A stretch of 35,873 bases of DNA from JAFGWO01 sp965603295 (GCA_965603295.1 CBFDCL010000012.1:1-35873), one strand, 5' to 3'; shown: positions 1 to 9,046, counted from the first letter of the stretch. Numbers and translations are program-made. Notes: generated by a model from the letters alone, not told the origin.

Positions 1-39
1 TAATCCCACATATCCTACTCCTGCTACAGTGATTTTCAT
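1..39 (-). CDS. UDP-glucose 6-dehydrogenase-like protein, N-terminal fragment
   Basis: Only the first 13 codons lie in the window; they read M-K-I-T-V-A-G-V-G-Y-V-G-L on the minus strand. This is the beta-1 strand and glycine-rich NAD-binding loop (GxGYVG) that opens UDP-glucose/UDP-ManNAc dehydrogenases, enzymes that oxidise nucleotide sugars to uronic acids for surface polysaccharide. A strong ribosome binding site (GGAGGAG at about 43-49) precedes the ATG. The fragment is too short to tell Ugd from WbpA/WecC-type dehydrogenases, so no symbol is given. The family call rests only on this N-terminal motif. Confidence 0.7.
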   Translation of the reverse strand, partial: MKITVAGVGYVGL

Positions 40-779
40 GCTCTCCTCCTCGGATAATCGATCAGGATATGCCAAATTTTCCTGTCATGCACAATTCTGA
101 CTCCCTGTCTTTTAAATCAGGTTAGCCGGTTCGGCCAGGGTGTACGTCCCGGCATGGCATTTCGTTGTCGGACCCGGCTTGAAAAGTTCACGCCGCGCAC
201 TATACACACGGTACAGTACGTGTCAATGTTAGGTTATTAATCCTCAATATTGTAGGAAAAAATCCCCACCCCTGCCTTGTGAATTAGTCAGTTTTGTCAG
301 TATCGGTTTCTCACGTTATCCCGGGAAATGGGAGCCTGTTGGGGTCAGATCTCGCTTTTTAACCTTTTTGAAATAGGGCTCTGAAACCCAGGTCTCTCAT
401 GGTTTTGTGCCTTCCGGTGATTATGGGCCGGATAAGCGCAAACGCCTTGGGTGTGATTGATGACAAAAAATCCCAGCGGAAAACGCCTGCCTTACTCATT
501 TGGTTAACATTTTGTAAGAGAAGTCTTTCCAGAAAGTGGAAGATGTTTTCCCACTACTTGACCACTCTTGTAAAGCTTTTTCACACATGATTCCCCGCTG
601 CCGCAACGGTTGTCGTGTTTGCGCCGTTATTTGGGGGGTCCAACCTTTTGGCCTGATAATTGCTTTTTCTTTGGCAGATTTAGAGTGGCGAGAGAAGACC
701 TGCCGCAATACTGCATGGTCGGCTCTTAAATTCCGATACCAACGATAAGCAGTTCCGGAGAATCGGAGGGTTTAGGTAA
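40..779. other. Long intergenic region without a supported gene
   Basis: About 740 bases separate the divergent dehydrogenase and the secreted protein. Short ORFs at 399-590, 536-748 (+) and 496-708 (-) overlap one another, lack convincing ribosome binding sites and resemble no family I recognise. At 342-364 there is a segment close to the left arm of the inverted repeat at 1980-2051 (both begin GGGTCAG and continue TCTCGC, TTT, AACC), so it may be half of the same REP-like element. The promoters of both flanking genes should lie here but no clear sigma-70 pair was found. Confidence 0.5.
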
Positions 780-1598
780 ATGAAAAAATTATCCTTTTTG
801 AAGTTCGTGTTTGGTCTGGCAATCGTTATTTCCATCACACTCACAGCTTCACTTGGATGGGCCACGTGGTGCATTGACGTTACGAAAACGTGCACGGACG
901 CCGCGGAATTTGGTGATCCCATTAACTACACGGCTACTGTCCAGAACTGCGGGGACCTTCCACTCTCTGTCACCGTTACAGACGTTACTTACGGTTTTAC
1001 TCTATTAAAAGACACCGTGATTAGAGGTGGTAATGCAATATCCTGGTCCTTTCCTCGCGAACCAGACGAGTGCGGGGAAACAACCAACCGTATCGAGGCC
1101 GTTGGCATATATACCAATTCCGTTACGGGGTACAGCCGGATAGTGGAAGCCTACGCTGAAACTACCTGCTATGTGCCATGTGACGATGGCGGCGGATGCA
1201 CGGTGACACCGGGGTACTGGAAGACTCGCTCAAAATATGGCCCTGCACCCTATGACGACACCTGGACCAGTATCGGGAGCGGAGTCGGAAGCGACACTCC
1301 ATTCTTCCTGAGCGGAGACAGCTACTTTGACGTCCTGTGGACGGTGCCGAAGGGCGGGAACGCCTACTACATCCTGGCGCACGCCTTCATCGCGGCCGAG
1401 CTCAATGTCGCCGCCGAGGCTTCCATGCCGGCGGATGTTGAAAGCGCATGGTACCAAGCTAAAGAGTATTTCGGAAAGTACGAGCCGGAAGATCAAGAAA
1501 TTGGCAAAAAAGGGTTTTTGCGCCCGGAGATGATAATGCTCGCTGAGATCTTGGATGATTACAACAACGGCATCACGGGTCCCGGACACTGCGAATAA
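780..1598 (+). CDS. Secreted Cys-rich protein of unknown function
   Basis: A 272-residue protein with a clear Sec signal peptide (KK, then a hydrophobic run, Ala-Ser-Leu-Gly-Trp-Ala near residue 28). The next ~100 residues (CIDVTKTC...INYTATVQNCGDLPLSVTVTD) look like a DUF11-type beta-sandwich repeat of the kind found in surface proteins. A short Asp/Gly/Cys linker leads to a CTVTPGYWKTR segment; TPGYWKT/H motifs recur in secreted bacterial proteins of unknown role. The C-terminal ~110 residues are mixed alpha-helical and end in Cys-Glu. The ATG has GGAGGG nine bases upstream, and a strong terminator follows the stop. It appears monocistronic. An envelope or extracellular role is inferred from the signal and Ig-like fold only. 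Confidence 0.75.
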   Translation: MKKLSFLKFVFGLAIVISITLTASLGWATWCIDVTKTCTDAAEFGDPINYTATVQNCGDLPLSVTVTDVTYGFTLLKDTVIRGGNAISWSFPREPDECGETTNRIEAVGIYTNSVTGYSRIVEAYAETTCYVPCDDGGGCTVTPGYWKTRSKYGPAPYDDTWTSIGSGVGSDTPFFLSGDSYFDVLWTVPKGGNAYYILAHAFIAAELNVAAEASMPADVESAWYQAKEYFGKYEPEDQEIGKKGFLRPEMIMLAEILDDYNNGITGPGHCE

Positions 1599-1627
1599 GG
1601 GTTTCATCATTTTTCGGTCAGGTATTC

Positions 1628-1656
1628 GGGCCGGGGAGCAGATCCCCGGCCCTTTT
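1628..1656 (+). terminator. Rho-independent terminator of the secreted protein gene
   Basis: A perfect nine-base-pair GC stem (GGGCCGGGG at 1628-1636, CCCCGGCCC at 1644-1652) with a seven-base loop is followed by TTTT, 29 bases after the stop codon. Confidence 0.85.
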
Positions 1657-2171
1657 CGTTCCAGGCGGAAATCCTGAAGATCAGTTTTCATTAACAATCA
1701 TTCTGGGATAGCACTCTGGCACCGTGTTCTTCCTATCTTCCTGTAAAATCAGATGATTTTTCATGAGTCTGAAGGGACTAATCTAATAAAGGTCATCCAT
1801 TATTCCGCCGTCAGGCGCAATTACAAAACTTTTTATTATATCCGATGAGTGTTTTACCCCCGGCTCAATGGAACCGATCACCCAGACAAAATCTTAAGGT
1901 TCCTCCATCATAACTGCCTGGAATTTCAGAGTATAGATTTCCCCCCGATTTTGTCCGGACGTTGACGGAAAAAACGATAGGGTCAGTTCTCGCCTTTCAA
2001 CCTTTCAACGGATTTATGTTGTATCCGAGGTTTAAAGGAGAGGATTGACCCAATTTGTCCCCTGTTGAATACCACACCCCATGGCGAGCGGTTCATCCTG
2101 AAGGAAAAACCCCTTACGAAATCCCGCCGGAAAAGCTAGGATGACCCGGACCTTTTGCCCAAGGGAGGGAG
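1657..2171. other. Intergenic region holding a REP/MITE-like inverted repeat
   Basis: This 515-base spacer has no supported gene. It contains the imperfect inverted repeat at 1980-2051, listed separately. The ribosome binding site of the downstream transporter (GGGAGGGAG, just before 2172) lies at its end. No promoter could be placed with confidence. Confidence 0.5.
1980..2051. repeat. REP/MITE-like imperfect inverted repeat
   Basis: The left arm at 1980-2002 (starting GGGTCAG) and the right arm at 2029-2051 (ending TTGACCC) match at 19 of 23 positions when one is reverse-complemented, leaving a 26-base loop. A sequence close to the left arm is found at 342-364 without a clear right arm. The size and palindromic form suit a REP or RAYT-mobilised element; no RAYT transposase gene is in the window. 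Confidence 0.55.
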
Positions 2172-3551
2172 ATGAAAAACAACGAACGCAGTACGGTTAC
2201 GGATATCATCGTCGCCCTCGTCCTGACCGGCTCCGTGTGGCTGCTTGCCGGTCGGGTCCTGGCTGATCCCAGACACTGTGCCCTGATAGCCATCGTGGTC
2301 CTGCTCGTCACCCTGTGGACCAACGAGGGTCTTCCGCTCGGAGCTGTTTCCCTCCTTCCCCTCATTCTGTTCCCGGCCTTCGGAATCCTTCCCCTGGTCA
2401 GGACTGCCGGCAATTACGCCCATCCGGTCATCTTCCTGTTCCTTGGGGGGTTCATGCTGGCCATCGCGGTCCAGGAGACGGGCCTTCACCAGTTCGTCGC
2501 CCGGCTGCTGCTGCCCAAAAGGGCCCAGACGGCCCGGAGCATTATCTTCTCCCTGGGCCTGGTGGCGGCCCTGCTGAGCTCCCTGCTGTCGAACACCACA
2601 ACCGCCCTTCTCCTGCTGCCGGTGGGCCTGTACGTGAGCTCGGAACCCAGGTTCCAGGCGCGCTTCGTCCTTGCCATCGCCTACGGCGCGAGCATCGGGG
2701 GGATCATCACCCCCATCGGGACCCCCCCCAACCTGATCCTGATGGGCTTTCTGGAGTCACAAGGCCTGCCGTCCATCAACTACGCCAACTGGATGTTCAT
2801 GACCCTTCCCCTTGCCGGCGTGATGCTTGCCGTAATGCCCCTGATTCTCGGGTTCGGCCTGCCGGAGAAACACGAGAGCTTTGCCGTCCGAAAATCCGAA
2901 CGACCCATGACCAGGGACCAGAGAAAGCTTGCCATCATCCTTGCTGTCCTGGCCCTCCTCCTTATCTTTAACAGCCGGATCGACCCCTGGTTTCCGGGAC
3001 TGGGACTCAATGAAAAGCTGATCATGCTGGGTTTCGGATTGCTCATGTTCATGCCGGGAATTGGTTTCCTATCATGGGAGGATACACGGTCGATCCCCTA
3101 CGAGATCATCTTCCTGTTCGGAGCCGGATTTTCCATCGCGGCGGCCTTCATGGACAGTGGACTGGCCGAGGTTGTCGCCCTCGGCCTTCAGGGGTTTTCG
3201 CAGCTGCCGGGGTTCGTCCTGATCGTCCTCGTGGCGGCCCTGATCACCTTTTCCACGGAATTGACGAGCAACACGGCGCTCATCTCCCTCGCCCTCCCCA
3301 TCATATTCTCCCTGGGGCAGCTCGGGCAGATCGACACGGAACTGATCCTCATGGTGGCGACCATCTGCGGAAGTTACGCCTTCATGCTTCCCATCGCGAC
3401 ACCCCCCAACGCCATCGCCATCAGCAGCGGCGCTTTGAAGATCAGGGAAATGATGAAGCTGGGGCTTGTGTTTAACCTGCTTGGCATCTCCCTGATCACC
3501 CTTACGGCATGGTTCTTCTGGCGGTGGCTTCTCCAGGGGGGCCCCTTGTAA
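2172..3551 (+). CDS. DASS/SLC13-family anion:Na+ symporter
   Basis: A 459-residue polytopic membrane protein with the marks of the divalent anion:sodium symporter family (CitT/SdcS/VcINDY type): an SNT motif at about 140-142 (SNTTTALLLLP) followed by TPIGTPPN at about 180-187, and the symmetry-related second copy SNTALISLALP at about 366 followed by IATPPN near 409-413. The paired SNT loops bind substrate and Na+ in this family. Substrates range over sulfate, phosphate, di- and tricarboxylates and cannot be told from sequence; the small sulfate/dicarboxylate-like members are the closest impression. The length is normal for the family. A purine-rich ribosome binding site ends just before the ATG. 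It stands alone, with a probable terminator at 3683-3726. Confidence 0.88.
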   Translation: MKNNERSTVTDIIVALVLTGSVWLLAGRVLADPRHCALIAIVVLLVTLWTNEGLPLGAVSLLPLILFPAFGILPLVRTAGNYAHPVIFLFLGGFMLAIAVQETGLHQFVARLLLPKRAQTARSIIFSLGLVAALLSSLLSNTTTALLLLPVGLYVSSEPRFQARFVLAIAYGASIGGIITPIGTPPNLILMGFLESQGLPSINYANWMFMTLPLAGVMLAVMPLILGFGLPEKHESFAVRKSERPMTRDQRKLAIILAVLALLLIFNSRIDPWFPGLGLNEKLIMLGFGLLMFMPGIGFLSWEDTRSIPYEIIFLFGAGFSIAAAFMDSGLAEVVALGLQGFSQLPGFVLIVLVAALITFSTELTSNTALISLALPIIFSLGQLGQIDTELILMVATICGSYAFMLPIATPPNAIAISSGALKIREMMKLGLVFNLLGISLITLTAWFFWRWLLQGGPL

Positions 3552-3682
3552 CTTCAGGGGGTCCTTTCCGGTTGACGGTTCTCCACTTTGCGGGACTGAA
3601 AAACGCTTTTCCCCAAACACAGGTTGATTTCTTCCCGTTCCGAGGTAGACTTCCGTATAAAAACCGGATGTCGAGGGGCCGC

Positions 3683-3726
3683 CGAGGGCCGGTCCTCCCG
3701 TTGCCTTTGACCGTCGGCCTTTTTTG
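3683..3726 (+). terminator. Probable terminator after the DASS transporter
   Basis: An imperfect GC-rich stem (GGCCGGTC near 3688-3695 with GACCG and GGCC near 3709-3719, two-base bulge) is followed by six T residues at 3720-3725. It lies 130 bases after the transporter stop and just ahead of the next gene. Confidence 0.5.
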
Positions 3727-3759
3727 AACTCTCGAAGAACTGAAACCAGGGGGTGCGCT

Positions 3760-4476
3760 ATGACCGGGAACGATCACACAGGGACAGAGAGCGGCGGCCT
3801 GCCGCCGATAAAACCCGTTCCATTCACCGTGGATGCCCTGAAGTACGGGTTCACTTCCTTTTACAAGGTTGGCAGCGGGCTGTGGGTGCTAGCCGTTATA
3901 TTTTTCCTCTTCAACATGGTCACAGCAAGGGGCCCTGCCCGGTTTGATACCGGTGAGCACTCGGTCTTCGTAACCCTCGTTATCGTCCTGATCGCACTGC
4001 TCGGTCAATTTCTGATCACGATGTGTATTTTCGTTGCGGGTTTGAAACTCGGGCTGATGGCCTACGAAAAGGGGACGTGCGCAATTTCGGACCTCGGGGA
4101 GGTCCTTCCGCAGGCAAGGACTCTCCTGACCGCAATACTGATCGCCATTCTCTGTTATCTTCCCGGCGTGCTGGTTCTGGCGGTGCCCGTCTTCGGCCTT
4201 CTCGGTATCGCCTGGTTTATCTTTTTTGCGACTAAATTGTTTCCGTATTTTTTCATCATTATTGACAAGAACATGGAAGCCCTAATAGCCTTTAATTTCA
4301 GTTTCCGAACGACGGAAGGTTATTTCTGGCCGGTGGCCCTTTTTGTTGTGGCTTCTGGACTCATTAACATTGTTGGGACCCTTTTGTTTGGTCTAGGTGT
4401 TCTCATATCCTTTCCCGTTACGGTACTGGCGGCGACCCATGCCTACAGGGAACTGGATTCCGGAAAAGCTGCATAA
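3760..4476 (+). CDS. Polytopic inner-membrane protein of unknown function
   Basis: A 238-residue protein with five or six hydrophobic segments (about 45-60, 75-105, 125-160 and 185-225) and a soluble N-terminus rich in Gly/Pro. The C-terminal half (LISFPVTVLAATHAYREL) resembles the DUF975-like or glycerophosphodiesterase-membrane-domain proteins that are broadly described as membrane proteins with no assigned reaction. The open frame continues upstream to a TTG at 3724, but the ATG at 3760 has AGGGGG seven bases before it and is preferred. No partner in the neighbourhood suggests a job. Confidence 0.7.
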   Translation: MTGNDHTGTESGGLPPIKPVPFTVDALKYGFTSFYKVGSGLWVLAVIFFLFNMVTARGPARFDTGEHSVFVTLVIVLIALLGQFLITMCIFVAGLKLGLMAYEKGTCAISDLGEVLPQARTLLTAILIAILCYLPGVLVLAVPVFGLLGIAWFIFFATKLFPYFFIIIDKNMEALIAFNFSFRTTEGYFWPVALFVVASGLINIVGTLLFGLGVLISFPVTVLAATHAYRELDSGKAA

Positions 4477-4596
4477 GATCGGCCGTTTACAGCGTCTTCC
4501 TCTGGTGTTTTTCCGCTCCTTTCCGTGAAACTGGTGGAATCAGTCGCCGGATCCGGTTCGAAGCTGGAGTGCTAACTGATTACAAAGGGAGAGTTT

Positions 4597-5349
4597 ATGG
4601 GCAGCGTCGTTCTCGCGATCTCGGGTTCTCTCCGGAAACCGTCGTTCACGGAAAAGATGCTTGACCTGTGTATTGAAGGGATGGGGGAGGACCTGGAAGT
4701 ACACAAGTTTTACCCGCACAGGATGGACATCGGTCCGTGCACCAGCTGCTGGGGGTGCTGGGGCAAGAAGAATCCAGGAGAATGTGTCCAGAAAGACGAC
4801 TTTGAACAGATCCTCGATGTTTACAAGCGGGCTGACTTCTTTCTCCTTACCGCCCCCCTTTATGTTTTTGACCTGCCTGCGACGGTCAAGAACGTCATCG
4901 ACCGATTCTTCGTTATCCTTGAGCCCGCCCAGGTTGAGTCCTCGCGGGGATACACGGAGCATCCCAAGCGCTTCGGGAGGCATCCCGGGACCGTCCTCAT
5001 CTCCTCCTGCGGTTTTCCTGAAATGGAAAACTTCGACGTCCTGAGGAAGCATTTTCTTACCATCTGCGAACACATGGATTGGAAATGGTCCGGGGAGATC
5101 CTGATCCCGGCCTCCGGGGTGGCGCACGCACCGAAGGTTTTCGAAGGAAAATATGAGCTTATCCGGAAAGCGGGAGCCCAGCTCAGGGAGGGGAAAATTT
5201 CAAAAGAGACGACGGATGCCATCGCCGCCCCCGTCATGGCGGCGGAAGATTACCGCAAGATGGCTACGCTGAGTTTCGAGGGTGGTGTGATGTCAAAGGC
5301 GAAAATGGTTGCCCTTGTCATGAAAGCGATGAAAGATATGAAAGGATGA
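4597..5349 (+). CDS. Iron-sulfur flavoprotein / NADPH-dependent FMN reductase family
   Basis: A 250-residue flavodoxin-fold protein. The N-terminus (VVLAISGSLRKPSFTEKML) is the FMN phosphate-binding loop, and TAPLYVFDLPATVKNVIDRFF at about 87-107 is the typical second flavin loop of the family. Between them four cysteines at 48, 51, 54 and 63 form C-x2-C-x2-C-x8-C, close to the compact motif that binds a [4Fe-4S] cluster in archaeal and bacterial iron-sulfur flavoproteins (Isf). The role is probably electron transfer or reduction of a small redox substrate; the donor and acceptor are unknown. It is translationally coupled to the next gene by an ATGA overlap at 5346-5349. Confidence 0.85.
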   Translation: MGSVVLAISGSLRKPSFTEKMLDLCIEGMGEDLEVHKFYPHRMDIGPCTSCWGCWGKKNPGECVQKDDFEQILDVYKRADFFLLTAPLYVFDLPATVKNVIDRFFVILEPAQVESSRGYTEHPKRFGRHPGTVLISSCGFPEMENFDVLRKHFLTICEHMDWKWSGEILIPASGVAHAPKVFEGKYELIRKAGAQLREGKISKETTDAIAAPVMAAEDYRKMATLSFEGGVMSKAKMVALVMKAMKDMKG

Positions 5350-5846
5350 AAAAACGATTCCCAGGTTTTGTTCTTTGTTTTTTCCTTGCGCTGCACGGAT
5401 TCGGGCCGCTTTCGGCCCTGGCGGACGGCGAAGTGCAGAAAAACAGATCCTGCCAGATTAATACCACGGTCGAGTGGGATATCGAGGAAGAAGGCAGAAT
5501 AATTGAAGGATCGTTCAATTACACTGTCATCGGAACCCTGAAGTTAAGCGAGGAGATGAAACAGCCGGTCTCCAAAATGTACGGGAATCTCAAATACGAC
5601 GTCGAACGCCTGAATATGAGCTACTCGTACAATGAAAAGATCACCGAGAAAGATCCTTCATTTTGCCGTCAGAACCCCATCCTTGAAGAATGGTCGGGAA
5701 GCGGAAGCTACCAGTTTGGCGGCGGGGATCCCTCGGGGGCAGGCCTTTATATCCGCAATATGGGAACCATGTCCCCGCCCGCTTCTATGGTCAAGGGGGT
5801 CGGAGCCGAGTGTTTAACGTCAGAGCATTCTGCATGTTTCGCTTAA
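5346..5846 (+). CDS. Secreted protein of unknown function
   Basis: A 166-residue protein with a Sec signal peptide (KKR, then a hydrophobic core ending LSALADG, cleavage near residue 27). The mature part is mostly beta-strand (repeated VEWDIEEEGRIIEGSFNYTVIG-like strands) with cysteines at about 36, 110, 156 and 164, suggesting a disulfide-stabilised periplasmic domain. The start codon overlaps the stop of the flavoprotein gene (ATGA), so the two are very likely one transcript and translationally coupled. Its stop overlaps the stop of the convergent DUF3617 gene in the four bases TTAA. I recognise no family. Confidence 0.68.
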   Translation: MKKRFPGFVLCFFLALHGFGPLSALADGEVQKNRSCQINTTVEWDIEEEGRIIEGSFNYTVIGTLKLSEEMKQPVSKMYGNLKYDVERLNMSYSYNEKITEKDPSFCRQNPILEEWSGSGSYQFGGGDPSGAGLYIRNMGTMSPPASMVKGVGAECLTSEHSACFA

Positions 5847-6259
5847 TCACATTTTCCGATCCGCTTCCCACTGATCGTGTTCTTGATATGCATGCCCGCT
5901 CCCTTGATGACCATGTCCATCTCCCCGGTCATGGTATCCCCTTTGTAGATAACCTTCCCGGTTCCCTCCATCTCGCCGTTCTTCCCGGAGCAGACGATCT
6001 TCCATGAAATGGCATCCCCGTTCTGCTTGATATCCGTTATCTTGCACTCTTTGGAGGCTTCATCGCTCTGGGGAACACGGACGTCTCCCTTAAGGCATTG
6101 GGTATGGGTCACCGGCGGGATCATGCCCGGCATCCCGGCCATCTCTGTCTTGGTGGTGATCTCCCACTTTCCGGGGTTCATGTTGGGTCCCGCGAAAGCG
6201 ACGCCAAGGAAAATAGCCATAAAGCAAACCGTAGCGATGAGAAACATTTTCCTGTTCAT
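5843..6259 (-). CDS. DUF3617 family periplasmic protein
   Basis: A 138-residue exported protein. After the signal peptide (MNRKMFLIATVCFMAIFLGVAFA) the mature sequence starts PNMNPGKWEITTKTEMAGMPGM and continues to a TQCLKGD segment, which is the DUF3617 signature (a Pro-Gly-x-Trp-Glu strand, a Met/Pro-rich loop, then Gln-Cys-Leu). The family is a small beta-barrel-like periplasmic domain with no known reaction. The reading frame is open further upstream to 6337, but the ATG at 6259 is preceded by AAAGGAG with seven-base spacing and starts the signal peptide, so it was chosen. It converges on the secreted protein at 5346-5846 with a four-base overlap of stop codons. Confidence 0.82.
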   Translation of the reverse strand: MNRKMFLIATVCFMAIFLGVAFAGPNMNPGKWEITTKTEMAGMPGMIPPVTHTQCLKGDVRVPQSDEASKECKITDIKQNGDAISWKIVCSGKNGEMEGTGKVIYKGDTMTGEMDMVIKGAGMHIKNTISGKRIGKCD

Positions 6260-6590
6260 TCCCAGCTCCTTTCTGATTATGACTGCGATAAATAATATTA
6301 TTCCCTGGCTACTGCATAAGCAAGCCCAGCGGCCCATTTTTTTCGCGGAAGAGTGCCTGCGATCCGGGCTTGAGACTGCGAATTTATTCGTTTAAAGATT
6401 TTTGAGCACAACTGCCTGGGTTTTTCCAAAATGGACCCGAGAACCGGGGAAGGGAAATTTCCTTTTTTCCATCACGACAGGATGTGTGTTTTCTTTGTCC
6501 CTGTCGGTGATGTGGTATACTACGCTGCGAAAATATGAGCGACTTGCGGGGGCAGAGGAGTGTCCAAAACGGTTGGCCAGACCGGGTAAA

Positions 6591-7829
6591 ATGACATCCA
6601 CGGAATCTTTTAGGCAGGATTTTACTTCACTATGCACCACCTGCGGGCAGTGTGCGGCCATGTGCCCCCCCTTTACCCATCGAACTGTCCGGATTTCTGA
6701 CCGGGAGGTCCAGGAACAGGTTCGGAGTTTTCTGGATAACGGCCCCCTCGAAGAGGCTGTATTAGAGCGCAGCCGGCTGTGCGATGAGTGTTACAAGTGC
6801 GTTACGGACACGTGCCCCGCAGGCCTTGATCCCATGCGGGTCAACCAGCTGTTAAGGGGTCTCCTGAACCCGCAGTCCACGGAGAAGATCATGGCTTCGC
6901 TTCTCACCACCGAGGCGGAGTACCGGCGGATCACCACGCCAGCTGTTAAAGGCAGAGGGCGCGTTCTTTTTTTCCCTGGATGCAACATCTACTATCAGCC
7001 GAACCTGCTTCTGACCGCTCTGGACATCCTGGAGTTGATCTCTGCGGACTGGACTTTCCTTCCGGGCCTGGATCACTGCTGCGGAAACAACCACGATTCT
7101 GCAGGCCGCCTGACCGCGGGTGGAGAAGCGATGGAAGAACTCTCAACCTCCCTGGAAAGCGCTGGCGTGGACACGGTAGCGGTGTGGTGCCCCACCTGCG
7201 CGGCGCGTTTCCACCACGCTGGTTCCGGTTTGCCGGTGATCTCCTTTGCCCGGTTCGTAGCAGACCGCTTGGGAGGATTCCCGAAGGAAAGGGTCAATTG
7301 GGGTGGGGTGACGCTGCACGAAGCGTGCAAGACCGGCTATCTGGACCTGGACCCGGAGGCCCCCCGGGAGCTGTTGAGCCTGGTAACAGGGGAGCCAGTA
7401 AAGGAGATGGCCCGTCACGGGTTCGAAACAGTCTGCTGCGGGTGGAGCCTGCACCAGAACAGACCCGAAGCAGGGGATGAGAATCGGGAAGTGCGCCTGT
7501 TCGAGGCTGCTGCCACCGGGGCCCAAACTCTGGCGACGATCTGCCACGGATGCCAGTGGATCCTGGATTCACCCGGCGTCGACACGGACCTCCGGGTGGT
7601 CAGCTATGTCCGTCTGGTGGGGGAGGCTTTTGGGATCCGGCACCCGGAGCGGTTCCGGAAATTAAGACGAATGGGGGACACTGGGGCTGTCATCGAGTCG
7701 ATAAGGGAGAGCATGGGCGATCAGTTCAACCGCCTCCCCTTTGATCGGGACAGGATCCACCAGGCCGTCGGGGAGGTGTTGGGGGGGGGACATAGCCCAA
7801 AGCCCAAGGTCCAAAGTCCAGCGTTATAA
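6591..7829 (+). CDS. Heterodisulfide reductase/GlpC-like (Fe-S) protein with two CCG domains
   Basis: A 412-residue soluble redox protein. Two four-cysteine ferredoxin motifs lie at 15/18/21/25 (CTTCGQCAAMCP) and 64/67/70/75 (CDECYKCVTDTCP), each expected to bind a [4Fe-4S] cluster. Two CCG domains follow: the first with PGCN, HCCGN and WCPTC, the second with HEACK, VCCGW and CHGCQ. This order is that of HdrD, GlpC and LutA-type subunits, which pass electrons between a partner dehydrogenase and quinone or disulfide; no partner flavoprotein is adjacent. The frame is open upstream to a TTG at 6402; ATG 6591 was chosen because it begins just before the first cluster motif, but its RBS is weak and TTG 6573 is possible. 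The last residues (SPKPKVQSPAL) are encoded by a 7-bp repeat array, see 7794-7821. Confidence 0.85.
   Translation: MTSTESFRQDFTSLCTTCGQCAAMCPPFTHRTVRISDREVQEQVRSFLDNGPLEEAVLERSRLCDECYKCVTDTCPAGLDPMRVNQLLRGLLNPQSTEKIMASLLTTEAEYRRITTPAVKGRGRVLFFPGCNIYYQPNLLLTALDILELISADWTFLPGLDHCCGNNHDSAGRLTAGGEAMEELSTSLESAGVDTVAVWCPTCAARFHHAGSGLPVISFARFVADRLGGFPKERVNWGGVTLHEACKTGYLDLDPEAPRELLSLVTGEPVKEMARHGFETVCCGWSLHQNRPEAGDENREVRLFEAAATGAQTLATICHGCQWILDSPGVDTDLRVVSYVRLVGEAFGIRHPERFRKLRRMGDTGAVIESIRESMGDQFNRLPFDRDRIHQAVGEVLGGGHSPKPKVQSPAL
7794..7821 (+). repeat. Heptad array inside the 3' end of the Fe-S protein gene
   Basis: Four consecutive 7-bp units: AGCCCAA at 7794 and 7801, GGTCCAA at 7808, AGTCCAG at 7815. 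They lie in frame in the coding sequence and give the tail SPKPKVQSPAL, with the TAA stop eight bases further on. The same word family recurs at 20221-20241 and, changed to GTCCAAC, in several spacers. Confidence 0.8.
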
Positions 7830-7842
7830 TGCAGGGTACACT

Positions 7843-7868
7843 CACCTTCGCTGAAGCTGCGGTGGACA
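7843..7868 (-). repeat. Hairpin module, copy 1
   Basis: On the minus strand this reads from CCACC through AGCTTCAGCGAAGGTG, with the CCACC and GGTG ends able to pair. Copies of the same module occur at 9007-9046 (+), 20143-20173 (-) and 21501-21540 (+), each embedded among heptad arrays. Confidence 0.65.
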
Positions 7869-7895
7869 GATAGGACGGAGGGTGAAGGGCCAGAG

Positions 7896-8020
7896 AGTGC
7901 AGGGTGCAGAGGGATATTCTAATTCAAAATTCAAAACGTTAAACGTTAAAAAATAAACGATAAACCGATGTGATGGCCCCAGACCGCAACCTCAAACTTT
8001 CAAACAGTCATACTTTCAAA
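7896..8020 (+). repeat. Heptad/octad arrays before the K+ channel gene
   Basis: AGTGCAG (7896) and GGTGCAG (7903) are followed, after a gap, by ATTCAAA twice (7922, 7929) and ACGTTAA twice (7936, 7943) in unbroken 7-bp register, then TAAACGA and TAAACCG (7954, 7961). Further on the word CAAACTTT repeats with an 8-bp period near 7993-8020. No gene lies here. Confidence 0.75.
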
Positions 8021-8036
8021 CATTTTCCTGGAGGCG

Positions 8037-8861
<825 letters not shown>

Positions 8862-8878
8862 CGCGGAGACCCGGAGGA

Positions 8879-9006
8879 AAGTCCAAAGTTTAACGTTTAA
8901 TGTTTAACGTGAGTGTCCGTGATCTGTGATCTGGTTTTTCAAATCACGGATCACAATCTCAAACTCTCAAACTTCAAACTATGTCGTCCAACGTCCAACG
9001 TTAAAT
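8879..9006 (+). repeat. Register-preserving multi-word heptad array
   Basis: Eight consecutive 7-bp units run from 8879 to 8934: AAGTCCA, then three xxGTTTA units (8886-8906), then ACGTGAG, TGTCCGT, GATCTGT (8921) and GATCTGG (8928). After eight bases the register resumes at 8943 with ATCACGG and ATCACAA, then TCTCAAA (8957), CTCTCAA, ACTTCAA, ACTATGT, CGTCCAA (8985 and 8992) and CGTTAAA (8999). The word changes at least five times while the 7-bp step is kept. GATCTGT at 8921 and ATCACGG at 8943 are related in opposite orientation and could fold together. Confidence 0.85.
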
Positions 9007-9046
9007 GCTTGCCACGCCATAGCTTTTGCGAAGGCGGGTCCAACGT
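9007..9046 (+). repeat. Hairpin module, copy 2
   Basis: This reads GCTTGCCACGCCATAGC, then TTTTGCGAAGGCGGGTCCAACG, continuing without a break from the heptad array before it. CGCC and GGCG can pair around an AGCTTTTGCG loop. Its 3' end GGGTCCAACG is itself the heptad word TCCAACG and is shared with copy 4 at 21501-21540. Confidence 0.7.

Noticed and set aside
399..748. Overlapping short ORFs in the first spacer as possible genes
   Set aside because: They overlap on both strands, have poor ribosome binding sites and no protein-like conservation that I can recognise.
8879..9006. Repeat arrays as an assembly artefact
   Set aside because: Units are all different and flank intact genes at many loci; misassembly would give identical copies. 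Read-level data would still be needed to exclude local errors.
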